Positions 29,053 through 38,397 of a stretch of 64,000 bases of DNA are shown here, in pieces. The translations under genes were made by a program, and so were the position numbers. The notes below the pieces were generated by a model. That model had not been told where the DNA came from and ran no database searches. It saw nothing but the letters and a program-made list of their open reading frames with translations. The stretch is from an uncultured Clostridia bacterium. GTDB lineage: Bacteria > Bacillota > Clostridia > Lachnospirales > Anaerotignaceae. Position 1 is the stretch's first letter. Each line of letters begins with the position of its first letter. The stretch covers positions 82,464 to 146,463 of the forward strand of contig CAMBLO010000002.1 in assembly GCA_945868505.1 (NCBI GenBank). The letters run 5' to 3'.

Positions 29053-29527
29053 CTTTTCCGACCTCCTCCATAATCTTCTGTTTTGCCCGGTAAAAAGTCA
29101 CCCGGGCCCAATTCTCATTTCTCCCGCAAATCTCACCAATCTCCTTAAAGGAGAATCCACCGGTGATGCGCAGAAGAAAAACCTCTTTGGCATTTTCCTC
29201 TAAGATATGCACCGCTTTCATCACTTCCATGGTCTGTTCCTTCCTGCAATAGGCACTTTCCAAACCATCTCTCGCCCCATTTTCCTGCAATGGTTCTTCT
29301 TTCCTTCGCCTGCGTTTGTCCAATTCCTGATACCAGATATGCTTTGCGATTTGGCAAAGCCATGTGGAAACCTTACAGCTCCCATCAAATCTCCCCGAAG
29401 AACGGATCGCCCGATAAAAGGTTTCCTGGGTCAATTCCTCTGCCCAATCTGCGTCACCGCATAGGCTCATCAAATATTTGAATACAAACATCCCATATTC
29501 CGCAAAATCCTTTTCGGGCTGAAACAT
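29042..29527 (-). CDS. ECF-type RNA polymerase sigma factor
   Basis: The 161-residue protein contains region 2 (YGMFVFKYLMSLCGDADWAEELTQETFYRAIRSSGRFDG...STWLCQIAKHIWYQELDKRRRR) and region 4 (VHILEENAKEVFLLRITGGFSFKEIGEICGRNENWARVTFYRAKQKI). The translationally coupled anti-sigma gene follows, so the pair should sense an envelope signal. Its target promoters, perhaps including its own, are not identified. The GGAGGAGAG site precedes the ATG. Confidence 0.93.
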   Translation of the reverse strand: MFQPEKDFAEYGMFVFKYLMSLCGDADWAEELTQETFYRAIRSSGRFDGSCKVSTWLCQIAKHIWYQELDKRRRRKEEPLQENGARDGLESAYCRKEQTMEVMKAVHILEENAKEVFLLRITGGFSFKEIGEICGRNENWARVTFYRAKQKIMEEVGKDEM

Positions 29528-29660
29528 CCTCTCTCCTCCTCTCTTGTGGATTCATCTATATATCCGGTTCAGACCGATTTCGTTACACACTTTTTCAGAT
29601 TTATCATAGCATTTTTTCTTCCTTCTTGCTTTTTATGAATCTTTTAATCTTTTTGGCAAT

Positions 29661-29691
29661 AAAAAAAGTCCATTCTCTAAAATGGACTTTT
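29661..29691 (-). terminator. Distal terminator after gdhA
   Basis: AAAGTCCATT/AATGGACTTT stem followed on the minus strand by TTTTTTTATT. It also faces the sigma-factor promoter region. Confidence 0.8.
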
Positions 29692-29705
29692 CAGACACAG
29701 GAAAA

Positions 29706-29725
29706 GGGACGGATTTCTCCGTCCC
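29706..29725 (-). repeat. GC-rich hairpin between gdhA and its terminator
   Basis: GGGACGGA-TTTC-TCCGTCCC, 8-bp stem; likely acts with the terminator at 29661-29691. Confidence 0.65.
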
Positions 29726-29783
29726 TCCCGAGTTTTTGCTTATCGTCTTATGTAATCGAACGTAATTTTTCAATTAGGTTAAA

Positions 29784-31133
29784 TTATACCAGACCCTGAG
29801 CCATCATAGCAGCTGCAACTTTCTTGAAGCCAGCGATGTTAGCACCAGCTACCAGGTTGTAGCCCAGACCAGCACCTTCTGCAGCTTCTACAGAGATCTT
29901 GTGGATGTTCTTCATGATGCCAACCAGTTTAGCGTCAACTTCTTCGCCATCCCAGCTGTATCTCATGGAGTTCTGAGCCATTTCCAGAGCGGAAACTGCT
30001 ACACCACCAGCGTTAACTGCTTTAGAAGGAGCAACGATCATGCCAGGTTCTGCCATAGCGCGAGCCAGACCTGCGTTTGTTGTAGGCATGTTAGCTACTT
30101 CGATGTAGTATTTTGTGCCGTTAGCGATGATCTGTTCAATTTCGGGAACATCCAGTTCGTTCTGGTATGCTGCGGGCATGCAGATATCAACTTTCTGGCC
30201 CCAAGGTTTCTGTTTAGGGAAGAATTCTACGCCGAATTTGTCAGCATAGTCCTGAGCACGGTTTCTGCCGGAGCTTCTCATTTCCAGCATGAAATCGAAT
30301 TTTTCCTGAGTTGTGATACCGTCGGGATCGTAGCAGTAGCCGTCGGGGCCGGACAGTGTAACAACTTTACCACCCAGCTGAGCTACTTTCATAGCGATAC
30401 CCCAAGCTACGTTACCGAAACCGGACATAGCTACTGTTTTGCCTTCGAATGTGTCGCCTTCATGCAGCAGTACTTCGTTTGCATAGTATGTAGCGCCGTA
30501 GCCTGTTGCTTCGGGTCTGAACAGGGAACCGCCGTATTCCAGACCTTTACCTGTCAGTACGCCATTTTCCCAGCAACCTTTGATTCTCTTGTACTGGCCA
30601 TACAGGAAACCGATTTCTCTGCCGCCTACGCCGATGTCACCAGCGGGAACGTCAACGTCGGGACCGATGTGTCTGTACAGTTCTGTCATGAATGCCTGGC
30701 AGAATCTCATGATTTCCATATCGGATTTACCGTTGGGATCGAAGTCGGAACCACCTTTACCGCCGCCGATAGGCAGACCTGTCAGGGAGTTTTTGAAGAT
30801 CTGTTCGAAGCCCAGGAATTTAACTACGCCAGAGTATACATTGGGAGCAAAACGCAGACCGCCTTTGTAGGGACCGATAGCGCTGGAGAACTGTACTCTG
30901 AAACCACGGTTTACCTGTACTTTACCAGCATCGTCTACCCATGTTACTCTGAAGGATACCTGTCTTTCAGGTTCAACCAGTCTTTCCAGCAGACCCATTT
31001 TTTCATATTCGGGGTGCAGTTCAACTTCTTTTTCGATAGAAGCGAATACTTCTTCTACTGTCTGGATGAATTCGGGTTCGTGTGCGTCACGCTTTTTAAC
31101 CTGTTCGATTACTCTTTCAATATAAGCGTTCAT
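29784..31133 (-). CDS. gdhA: Glutamate dehydrogenase (NADP-specific type)
   Basis: The 449-residue enzyme interconverts glutamate and 2-oxoglutarate plus ammonia. The catalytic region FKNSLTGLPIGGGKGGSDFDP carries the active lysines, and MSGFGNVAWG is the dinucleotide-binding loop. Length and the RVTWVDDAGKVQVNRGFRVQ start match the hexameric 450-residue family typical of NADP enzymes, though clostridial members can use NAD. Codon bias indicates strong expression, which fits amino acid fermentation. Single-gene unit with its own promoter and terminators. Confidence 0.97.
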   Translation of the reverse strand: MNAYIERVIEQVKKRDAHEPEFIQTVEEVFASIEKEVELHPEYEKMGLLERLVEPERQVSFRVTWVDDAGKVQVNRGFRVQFSSAIGPYKGGLRFAPNVYSGVVKFLGFEQIFKNSLTGLPIGGGKGGSDFDPNGKSDMEIMRFCQAFMTELYRHIGPDVDVPAGDIGVGGREIGFLYGQYKRIKGCWENGVLTGKGLEYGGSLFRPEATGYGATYYANEVLLHEGDTFEGKTVAMSGFGNVAWGIAMKVAQLGGKVVTLSGPDGYCYDPDGITTQEKFDFMLEMRSSGRNRAQDYADKFGVEFFPKQKPWGQKVDICMPAAYQNELDVPEIEQIIANGTKYYIEVANMPTTNAGLARAMAEPGMIVAPSKAVNAGGVAVSALEMAQNSMRYSWDGEEVDAKLVGIMKNIHKISVEAAEGAGLGYNLVAGANIAGFKKVAAAMMAQGLV

Positions 31134-31293
31134 AACTCTTTGACCTCCTATTGTTTATACATTAACAATTAGTTTTTTCCGCACCGCTGGATGCGGATTT
31201 GCCCCATGCGGTTAGGGCAAATTGAAGAAAAAGCTTCGTGGATTTCGTTATTCTTTTGGAACATACTACTCCCACTCGCTTCTTTCATGGATT

Positions 31294-31302
31294 ATTATAA
31301 CA
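31294..31302 (-). promoter_or_regulatory. Extended -10 promoter of gdhA
   Basis: TGT-TATAAT on the minus strand about 160 nt before gdhA. The -35 is poor, but the TGn extension compensates. The remainder of the 31134-31557 gap is AT-rich with no gene seen. Confidence 0.65.
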
Positions 31303-31557
31303 CATATTTTGGACTTGTGTAGTATTTTTTTCAAGTTTTGGAATTATTTTTACACAAATTTTCATGTTAAAAATTATGCAAAAAAAACCCTTGCCTTCTT
31401 TTTTTGTGCATCGTTGCAGAAAGCATTTACACTATCAAGGTTTTGCAATACTTTTTTACAGTTCTTTCAACAAACTGCACAATTTTTCATCGAAAAGCAG
31501 GATGTACACTTTGTCCGTCAATCGGATATTGTTATTTAAATGACGATTCTTTTCTTG

Positions 31558-31588
31558 CAAAACAAAAGAGGACGCTTTCCACGTCCTC
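31558..31588 (-). terminator. Terminator of mreB
   Basis: GAGGACG-TGGAAAG-CGTCCTC followed by TTTTGTTTTG on the minus strand, just after the mreB stop. Confidence 0.8.
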
Positions 31589-31594
31589 CTTCTC

Positions 31595-32653
31595 TTATTT
31601 CTTTTTGAAAAAGCTCCCGACATCAAAGCCTCGTTTTTCCTGATGCTCCTCTTCGCCGCCTTCGGAAATGAATTCGATATAACGGCCTGTACCAATGGCA
31701 ACACAGCTGACTGCATCCTCTGCCACCATGGCATGAATGCCCGTTTTACTTTGGATCAGTTTATCCAAGCCATAGAGCAGGCTGCCGCCGCCGGTCATAA
31801 CAATGCCCCGTTCATAGATATCTGCCGCCAATTCGGGAGGTGTGCGTTCCAAAACGCCATGTACCGCATCTGCAATGGCTTCCACGGATTCCTGCAGTGC
31901 TTCCAGCATTTCATCGGAAGTAACCGTGATATTCTTAGGCAAACCTGTGATGAGGTTTCTGCCCCGCACATCCAGCGTAACGGGAATGGTACGTTCAAAA
32001 GCCGTACCGATATTGATCTTCAGTTCCTCGGCAGTTCTTTCGCCGATCAAAACGTTGTGTTTCTTTCTCATATAACGAATAATGGCATCATCAAAGTTAT
32101 CCCCTGCGATCTTCAGGGAATAGCTGACTACGGTGCCACCCAAAGAAATGACTGCGATATCCGTGGTGCCGCCGCCGATATCCACCACCATACTGCCGCA
32201 GGCTCTGGAAATATCGATGCCGGAACCGATGGCTGCTGCAATGGGTTCTTCGATAATATGCACGCGTCTTGCCCCCGCCTGACGGGTCGCATCTTCTACT
32301 GCTCTTTTTTCTACTTCCGTAACACTGCTGGGTACGCAAACAGCAATGGTAGGCTTCACGAAGGAACGCTTGCCCATAGCCTTTTCGATAAAGTACTGCA
32401 GCATTTTTTCTGTCACATCATAATTGGAGATAACACCCTCTCGCAGAGGACGGATGGCAACGATATTGCCGGGTGTTCTGCCCAACATACGTCTTGCTTC
32501 TTCGCCCACAGCCAGAATGGTGTTGCTGTCCTTATCAATGGCAACAACGGACGGTTCGCGGATCACAATGCCCTGCCCCTTGATATATACCAGAACAGTG
32601 GCAGTCCCCAGGTCGATGCCGATATTTTCGCCAAAACTCATAAAATTAAACAT
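31595..32653 (-). CDS. mreB: Rod shape-determining protein MreB/Mbl
   Basis: ATG 32653 (MFNFMSFGENIGIDLGTATV) follows AAAGGAGCGG; the product has 352 residues. It is the bacterial actin that guides cell-wall synthesis along the membrane. Phosphate-1 (GIDLGTATVLVY), phosphate-2 (VVDIGGGTTDIAVISLGG) and adenosine (IVMTGGGSLLYGLDKL) motifs are intact. mreC and mreD are not adjacent, so this is a stand-alone paralogue of the Mbl type, near ftsEX and ctpA. The C-terminus continues beyond the usual actin end with a short charged tail. Confidence 0.95.
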   Translation of the reverse strand: MFNFMSFGENIGIDLGTATVLVYIKGQGIVIREPSVVAIDKDSNTILAVGEEARRMLGRTPGNIVAIRPLREGVISNYDVTEKMLQYFIEKAMGKRSFVKPTIAVCVPSSVTEVEKRAVEDATRQAGARRVHIIEEPIAAAIGSGIDISRACGSMVVDIGGGTTDIAVISLGGTVVSYSLKIAGDNFDDAIIRYMRKKHNVLIGERTAEELKINIGTAFERTIPVTLDVRGRNLITGLPKNITVTSDEMLEALQESVEAIADAVHGVLERTPPELAADIYERGIVMTGGGSLLYGLDKLIQSKTGIHAMVAEDAVSCVAIGTGRYIEFISEGGEEEHQEKRGFDVGSFFKKK

Positions 32654-32703
32654 ACCGCCGCTCCTTTGTTCTTTTTGAACCAAAAATTTTCCTGTGTCTT
32701 TTC

Positions 32704-32732
32704 AGTATACTTGAATCTACGTCCCTTGAAAA
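32704..32732 (-). promoter_or_regulatory. Probable mreB promoter
   Basis: TTTTCA-17 nt-TATACT on the minus strand, 50 nt before mreB; the -35 is weak. Confidence 0.55.
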
Positions 32733-32749
32733 GCTGTTTCTGAAAAAAT

Positions 32750-32782
32750 TAAGAAAATTCTTCCTATTTTGAATAGGAAGAA
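32750..32782 (-). terminator. Terminator of the ftsEX-ctpA operon
   Basis: TTCTTCCTATT-CAA-AATAGGAAGAA, 11-bp stem, followed by TTTTC on the minus strand, 20 nt after ctpA. Confidence 0.82.
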
Positions 32783-32801
32783 CCTCTTTCTGATATGTGA
32801 T

Positions 32802-34007
32802 TTATTCTCCGATCTGTTTTTTCAACACTTCCATGCCCTTCTGCAGCTGAGTATCTGCCCTTTCGGGAATATTCTTCAGGGCTGTATTCTGATATTCCGC
32901 CGGCAGTTCTACCACTTCATCGGGCTCGATCCCTATGCCATGGATGGATGTGCCGTTGGGTGTATAATATTTCTGAATGGTGATATTCAAGCCGGAACCA
33001 TCGGGTAGGGTAAACAGCCGCTGCACCAAGCCCTTGCCAAAGGTCTGAGTCCCAATTAGGGTTCCTCTGCCCGTATCCTTCACTGCACCGGCAAAAATTT
33101 CCGATGCACTGGCGCTGTTGGCATTGACCAGCACTGCCAGAGGGATATCCAAATAGTTCCCATCGCATTTCAAATCGTTTCGCTTCTCATTTTTATCCAA
33201 GGTATAGACCATGGTGCCTTCCGGCAGCAGCTCTTCCCCGATTTCATAAACAGAATGCACCAGACCACCGGGATTATCTCTCAAATCCAGAATCAGCCCC
33301 TTCATGCCTGCCTTCTGCAGTTCATCCAAGGCTTCCTTGAACTGGGCATAGGTATTCTCCTTAAACCCACTGATGGAAATATAGCCAATATTTTCATCCA
33401 TCATACGGCAGGAAACACTTTCCACCACCACCGTTGTCCGTTCCATGGTAAATTCTAAGGTCTCTCCCGTGCTTCTGCGGAGAACCCGGATGGTCACTTC
33501 TGTGCCTTCCTTGCCGCGGATTTTCGCCGCCACATCGGAAAGCAGCTTTCCCCGCATATCCTCGCCATCTACGCCAATGATCACATCGCCGGCTTTCATG
33601 CCGGCTGCCTCCGCAGGCTGCCCCACCATTACGCTGCTGACAACGACTTCCCCTTCTTGGGTGCTGTAGACCTCGATGCCGATGCCGTCAAAATTCCCGT
33701 TGGAATTATCCATATACTGTTTCAGATTTTCCTTCGTCAGGTAATATGTATATCTGTCCCCAACGCCTGCCATCATGCCCGCATAGATCATCTCTTCCAC
33801 TTGTTTTTCATCCAGATCGTCCACATAATATTTATCCAGATAGCTTTGGATGATATCGATCTTTGCTTCCCGGCTCATGCCCACCTGAAAGGGCAGAATA
33901 TGCCATGGAATGATGCGGCAGATGGGGTTCCATGCCACACTGACCACAAGAACCAGCGCCAGTGCTGCCCCAAAGCCTTTCCAAAAATCCTTTCGTTTCA
34001 CATTCAT
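32802..34007 (-). CDS. ctpA: Carboxy-terminal processing protease (S41 family, CtpA-like)
   Basis: The 401-residue exported serine protease has an N-terminal signal anchor (about 10-28), a PDZ domain (about 100-180, GIGIEVYSTQEGEVVVSSVMVGQPAEAAGMKAGDVIIGVDG) and the S41 core with DLRDNPGG, the catalytic serine in NANSASASEIF and the lysine in TFGKGLVQ. It probably trims proteins involved in wall growth or sporulation. It lies downstream of ftsX, a common arrangement, but the PcsB/M23-type hydrolase gene often found between them is missing. Confidence 0.94.
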   Translation of the reverse strand: MNVKRKDFWKGFGAALALVLVVSVAWNPICRIIPWHILPFQVGMSREAKIDIIQSYLDKYYVDDLDEKQVEEMIYAGMMAGVGDRYTYYLTKENLKQYMDNSNGNFDGIGIEVYSTQEGEVVVSSVMVGQPAEAAGMKAGDVIIGVDGEDMRGKLLSDVAAKIRGKEGTEVTIRVLRRSTGETLEFTMERTTVVVESVSCRMMDENIGYISISGFKENTYAQFKEALDELQKAGMKGLILDLRDNPGGLVHSVYEIGEELLPEGTMVYTLDKNEKRNDLKCDGNYLDIPLAVLVNANSASASEIFAGAVKDTGRGTLIGTQTFGKGLVQRLFTLPDGSGLNITIQKYYTPNGTSIHGIGIEPDEVVELPAEYQNTALKNIPERADTQLQKGMEVLKKQIGE

Positions 34008-34170
34008 CGCCTCATTTTTCTCAGACTTTCTCTTTATCCTATGTTTTTCCGAAAAAAATTATCCTATAGAAAAGGGGGAAGCATTGCAAGGTATTCTCCC
34101 AATGTTCCCCCTTTGACTTTCAGCGGCACTGCCGAAAGGGATATTTGATTTTTTCCGTTTTCTTTCTATT

Positions 34171-35070
34171 TTATACGCGCAGATGCTTACGAATGGAAGT
34201 CACACTGCCGATGACCCCCAGACCGATACCAAAAACGATACCAAAGGGAATCAGGAAACCAAATACATCCCCCGTCAAGCGGAACTGGATGAATTTGATG
34301 ACGGGCAAATATTGGAAAATCGCACTTGTCACCTTCGCATAGACAGGGAACCCGATAATCAGCGGAACCATGGCTCCCACCAGGCCAATGATGATACCCT
34401 CAATGATAAAGGGCCAGCGGATGAACCAGTCGGTAGCACCCACATATTTCATAATGTTGATTTCCACTCTTCTGTTTACCACGGAAATACGAATGGTATT
34501 CATGATAATCATAACAGAAATGGCACCCAGAAGCAGCATAACGATCACACTGGCTACGCTAAAGATACGGCTTGCCTTCATCAGCAGTTCTGTTTCTGTC
34601 TGCCCATGGCGCACGTTTTCAATGCCGTCTACATTTTCCAGAGCAGTCAAAACACCATTCTGGTTTTCAATGCTGTCCAGAGAAATCTGGAAGGAATGGG
34701 ACAGGGGATTGTTTTCATTATCCAAGCCCACAAAGATATCCTCATCGGCACCCCAATCCTGCTTCAGTTCATCCAAAGCATCGGTGGGAGAGATATATTC
34801 CACGCTTTGCACATGGTCGATCTTGCCGATTTCTTTTTTCATATTTTCGATCTGTTCCCCTGTCAACTCCCCTTTCAGGAAAACAGAGATACCGATGGAA
34901 TCCTCCATCTGATCCAACATATATTGCAGGTTGCTTCCTACGCAGTAGGAAAAAGACAAAATGGAGATACAGGCAGCAACGGCAACCATAGAAGCCATCG
35001 TCATCAGCAGGTTCTTTTTCAGCCCGCTCAAGCCTTCTCTCACAAAATATTTGATCGTACTAGGCCTCAT
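34171..35070 (-). CDS. ftsX: Cell division ABC transporter permease FtsX
   Basis: ATG 35070 (MRPSTIKYFVREGLSGLKKN) has AAAGGTGG upstream, giving 299 residues. The protein has an N-terminal helix, an extracellular loop (about 60-160, SVFLKGELTGEQIENMKKEIGKIDHV) and three C-terminal helices, the standard FtsX layout. With FtsE it transmits ATP-driven shape changes to periplasmic or wall hydrolases. It overlaps the ftsE end by 11 nt. Confidence 0.95.
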   Translation of the reverse strand: MRPSTIKYFVREGLSGLKKNLLMTMASMVAVAACISILSFSYCVGSNLQYMLDQMEDSIGISVFLKGELTGEQIENMKKEIGKIDHVQSVEYISPTDALDELKQDWGADEDIFVGLDNENNPLSHSFQISLDSIENQNGVLTALENVDGIENVRHGQTETELLMKASRIFSVASVIVMLLLGAISVMIIMNTIRISVVNRRVEINIMKYVGATDWFIRWPFIIEGIIIGLVGAMVPLIIGFPVYAKVTSAIFQYLPVIKFIQFRLTGDVFGFLIPFGIVFGIGLGVIGSVTSIRKHLRV

Positions 35071-35746
35071 CGCTATAACCACCTTTTTCAATATCTCTTA
35101 CAATGTGTCCATGCTGCAGGGTAACGACACGCTTCTGCATAGCGTCTACGATATCTCTTGCGTGGGTCGCCATAACAATGGTGGTACCACGTTTGTTGAT
35201 ATCGTCCAAAAGCTGCATGATACCGTCTGCCGTTTCAGGGTCCAGATTCCCTGTAGGCTCGTCGCAGATAAGGATGGGGGGATTGTTTACAATGGCTCTG
35301 GCCAAAGCAGTTCTCTGCTGTTCCCCGCCGGAAAGCTGGTTGGGATAGCTTCTGCCTTTTTTGCCAAGACCCACCAGTGCCAGTACCGCAGGCACGTTTC
35401 TGCGGATGATACGGCTGGGGGCTTCGATGACACGCATGGCAAAGGCCACGTTTTCGTATACGGTCTTATTGGGCAGCAGACGGAAATCTTGGAATACCAC
35501 GCCCAGATTACGGCGCAGATAAGGGATCTGCTTTCTGCTCAATTCATTTGTTTTCACTCTGTTGATAATGATATCCCCTTCGGTAGGATCCAGCTCCTTC
35601 AAAAGGAGCTTCATCAGCGTGGATTTACCGGAACCACTGGAACCAACGATGAATACAAATTCACCCTTGTTGATATGCAGGTTGATATTTTCCACACCGG
35701 TGGAACCATTGGGATATACTTTTGTTACGTTATTCATGTGAATCAT
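35060..35746 (-). CDS. ftsE: Cell division ATP-binding protein FtsE
   Basis: The 228-residue ABC ATPase has Walker A (GSSGSGKSTLMK), the Q-loop, signature (LSGGEQQRTALARAI), Walker B (PPILICDEPTGNLDP) and H-loop (MATHAR). It begins MIHMNNVTKVYPNG, a typical FtsE start, with an AGGGAGA site. First gene of ftsE-ftsX-ctpA. Confidence 0.96.
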   Translation of the reverse strand: MIHMNNVTKVYPNGSTGVENINLHINKGEFVFIVGSSGSGKSTLMKLLLKELDPTEGDIIINRVKTNELSRKQIPYLRRNLGVVFQDFRLLPNKTVYENVAFAMRVIEAPSRIIRRNVPAVLALVGLGKKGRSYPNQLSGGEQQRTALARAIVNNPPILICDEPTGNLDPETADGIMQLLDDINKRGTTIVMATHARDIVDAMQKRVVTLQHGHIVRDIEKGGYSDEA

Positions 35747-36047
35747 AACGTATCTCCCTCTTTCTGAAAATTTTCAATATCTATCATGATTTGACGAATT
35801 TCTTCTCTTTTCGCATCTCAATCCGAAGCGGAAACCCTCGAAAAACTTCGTTTTCCTCGTTCGCGTTGCTCCTTCAGGTCAAAAAAACAAGCCCTTTCGT
35901 CTGCAAACAGCCGAATGGCTTTCTTTTTTGCCTTGTCTCCGCTTCTTCGCGGATATTATACCATAAACAAAAAATCCTAACAAGGGGCATAACCGTCGGA
36001 AACCCTCGATTTTTATTAAAAACACCTTAATTTTGCAGATTTTCCAT
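35747..36047. other. Intergenic region upstream of ftsE
   Basis: No gene. It contains the ftsE promoter and GC-rich short repeats (CGAAGC, GAAACCCTCGA twice, at about 35829 and 35999). Confidence 0.5.
35955..35983 (-). promoter_or_regulatory. Promoter of ftsEX-ctpA
   Basis: TTGTTA-17 nt-TATAAT on the minus strand, giving a leader of roughly 200 nt. Confidence 0.7.
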
Positions 36048-36076
36048 GAAAAAAGAGCGAGAATGTACTCGCCCTT
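36048..36076 (-). terminator. Terminator of the CdaR-like regulator
   Basis: AAGGGCGAG-TACATT-CTCGCTCTT stem (one G-U) followed by TTTT on the minus strand. Confidence 0.8.
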
Positions 36077-36117
36077 TCCCTTCTAAATATGAAATTTTGA
36101 CTCTGCCGAAGGCTGCA

Positions 36118-37209
36118 TCAATATGCCATTTTATCCATATAGATCATATATTTGCTTACCATCAGTGTAATCTTGAAGATGATGGCATCATCGAAGTTCC
36201 GCAAATCCAGACCTGTCATTTTCTGCAGCTTATCCAGTCTGTAAACCAGTGTATTTCTATGGATATAGAGCTGACGGCTGGTTTCAGAAACGTTCAGGTT
36301 ATTTTCAAAGAATTTATTGACTGTTGCCAAGGTTTCATCATCGAAATCATCCATTGTCAGTCCGTGGAGCACTTCCTTGATGAACATACGGCACAGAGGC
36401 AGAGGCAGCTGATAAATCAGACGACCGATGCCCAGCTTTTCGTAATTTACGATAAATTTATCTGTTTCAAAAATCTTGCCGACCTCCAGAGCCATCTTCG
36501 CTTCCTTATAGGAACGGGAAACATCCTTCAGGTCGCTGACGATGGTACCGCTGGAAATATAAACATGGCTGTTGGTTTCCGCATTCAGCGTTTCTTCAAT
36601 GGTCTTTGCAATACGGTCGATTTCTTCTGCTGTTTCTTTTTCCCGCAGTTCTTTCACCAGAATGATGCTGTGTTCATCCACCGCAGTGACAAAATCCTTT
36701 GTTTTGGCAGGGAAAATGCTCCGCACAATCTCTACCACATTCATTTCCTTATCAATATGGGTTTCGATCAGATAAACGATGCGATGTACGTTATTTTCGA
36801 TGTGCAGTTTTTTCGCACGGCTATAAATATCCACCAGCAGCAGGTTATCCAGCAGCAGGTTTTTGATGAAGTTATCTTTATCGTATCTTTCCTTATATGC
36901 CACCAGCAGGCTCTGAATCTGGAATGCGGCGATTTTACCAATCTGATAGCCGGCTTCATCCTCGCCTTTCACCTGGATGACATATTCGGGCACACCATTA
37001 TCGTAAATCTTAAAATACTGATAGCCCAAGATTAGCTGGCTTTCCGCAGGGGAACTGATGAAGTTTTCCACAGCGTCGATCTGACGACCGATCATATTTT
37101 CTTCCGTTGTGGCAATTACCTTGCCCTCTTTTTCCACTACGCTCAATTCCTTGCGTGTGATGTTTTTCAATCCATCAATAGTGCTCTGCAAAATCTGATT
37201 TGAAATCAT
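36118..37209 (-). CDS. CdaR/PucR-type transcriptional regulator
   Basis: ATG 37209 (MISNQILQSTIDGLKNITRKE) follows TTGAGGTGAGG; 363 residues. The N-terminal part resembles the sugar diacid recognition domain (VVEKEGKVIATT...ILGYQYFKIYDNGVPEYVIQVKGEDEAGY). A GGDEF-like central domain (about 150-255) follows, and the C-terminus is the PucR helix-turn-helix (FFENNLNVSETSRQLYIHRNTLVYRLDKLQKMTGLDLR). CdaR proteins control glycerate/galactarate-type genes, but none is adjacent here, so the regulon and ligand are unknown. Confidence 0.88.
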   Translation of the reverse strand: MISNQILQSTIDGLKNITRKELSVVEKEGKVIATTEENMIGRQIDAVENFISSPAESQLILGYQYFKIYDNGVPEYVIQVKGEDEAGYQIGKIAAFQIQSLLVAYKERYDKDNFIKNLLLDNLLLVDIYSRAKKLHIENNVHRIVYLIETHIDKEMNVVEIVRSIFPAKTKDFVTAVDEHSIILVKELREKETAEEIDRIAKTIEETLNAETNSHVYISSGTIVSDLKDVSRSYKEAKMALEVGKIFETDKFIVNYEKLGIGRLIYQLPLPLCRMFIKEVLHGLTMDDFDDETLATVNKFFENNLNVSETSRQLYIHRNTLVYRLDKLQKMTGLDLRNFDDAIIFKITLMVSKYMIYMDKMAY

Positions 37210-37501
37210 CGCCCTCACCTCAATACTTTTTTCTGATTCTTTTCCCGACACTTTTTTATTTTCAAAGAATACTGTATAAAATGCCTAAAAACCTCTTTCT
37301 GACGAGGTATCAAATTCACCTAAACTCATTTTATAACAAAATGCCAAAAAAAGAAAGAGGAAATCGAAAAAAAACAGTCAAAATCTCTTTGAGTTTGATT
37401 TTTCCATAAAAACCAAACCCTTTTTTTATGGAAACTGACTCTTGATTTCCTCTGATTGGGATAAAAAAAGTATATTTCCAAACCAAATCAGGCATCATTT
37501 T
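37210..37501. other. AT-rich spacer between the YitT gene and the CdaR-like gene
   Basis: No gene. A 12-bp AT-rich hairpin (TTTCCATAAAAA / TTTTTATGGAAA, 37401-37434) may end the yitT transcript. Confidence 0.5.
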
Positions 37502-38356
37502 TTACTTTTCCGGAAATCCCTTACCCAAAACTTCTCGTACATCTGTCAAAAGGAAAAAGGCGTTTCGGTCGATATTCATAATAATGCTTTTGACGGAGTG
37601 GACTTCCTTTTGAGAAAAAACACAAAAGAGTACTTCCCGTTCCTGATCGGTGTACTTTCCCGTTGCCGGAAATGCCGTCACCCCTCTGCACAATTCTGAC
37701 AAAAGTGCCGCCGCGATTTCATCATTTTTATCGGAAATGATCCATGCCGCTTTGGCATAATTCATCCCTTCGATCACCAGACCGATGAACTGATCGGTGA
37801 CATAGACCGCCAAAATCGCATAGAGCCCCATTTCCACCCCGAAAAGGGCGATGCCTGCCAAAATAACAGCCGCATCCAATATGAAAATAAATTTGGGAAT
37901 AGAAACAGAGCGGAATTTTGTATGCAGCAATGTAGCCGCCAGATCCACGCCACCCGTTGTGGCATCCACCGAAAGCACCAGCCCCAAGCCGACCCCCAGA
38001 AAGACCCCGCCGAATACTGCCGCCAGCAGCGGGTCTTTGCTATACAAAGGGAACAATTCCTCCACATAAAGCATCAGTGAAAACAAGGATGCCGTCAAAA
38101 CACTGCGCACCATAAATTCCTTTCCCTTTCGCTTCCATGCCAATAAAAAAAGAGGGGCGTTCAGCACGATGTTCACGAACCAAAGGGGTATATGCAGCCC
38201 GAACCTTGCCTGTGTCCATGCATCCAGCATGATGCCGATGCCTGTGATGCCGCCGGCAACCAGATCCGCATGTTCGAAAAACCCCTCTGCGCCAATGGCC
38301 ATCAAGGCCGTACCGGCGATCAGATAGAACCAATCCCTCTTTTTTAATATTTTCAT
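37502..38356 (-). CDS. YitT family membrane protein
   Basis: The 284-residue protein has about five or six helices (AGGITGIGIMLDAW; GGVFLGVGLGLVLSVDATTGGVDLAATLL) and a C-terminal soluble DUF2179 domain (AWIISDKNDEIAAALLSELCRGVTAFPATGKYT...REVLFCVFSQKEVHSVKSIIMNIDRNAFFLLTDVREVLGKGF). Both are typical of the YitT/YqfU/YpjC group, of unknown function. It follows the TagA-like gene at 42 nt and may be the tail of the envelope operon. Confidence 0.92.
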   Translation of the reverse strand: MKILKKRDWFYLIAGTALMAIGAEGFFEHADLVAGGITGIGIMLDAWTQARFGLHIPLWFVNIVLNAPLFLLAWKRKGKEFMVRSVLTASLFSLMLYVEELFPLYSKDPLLAAVFGGVFLGVGLGLVLSVDATTGGVDLAATLLHTKFRSVSIPKFIFILDAAVILAGIALFGVEMGLYAILAVYVTDQFIGLVIEGMNYAKAAWIISDKNDEIAAALLSELCRGVTAFPATGKYTDQEREVLFCVFSQKEVHSVKSIIMNIDRNAFFLLTDVREVLGKGFPEK

Positions 38357-38397
38357 ATCCTCACGTCCCTTTCAGGACGCTTTTGCTCCAAAGTCCA

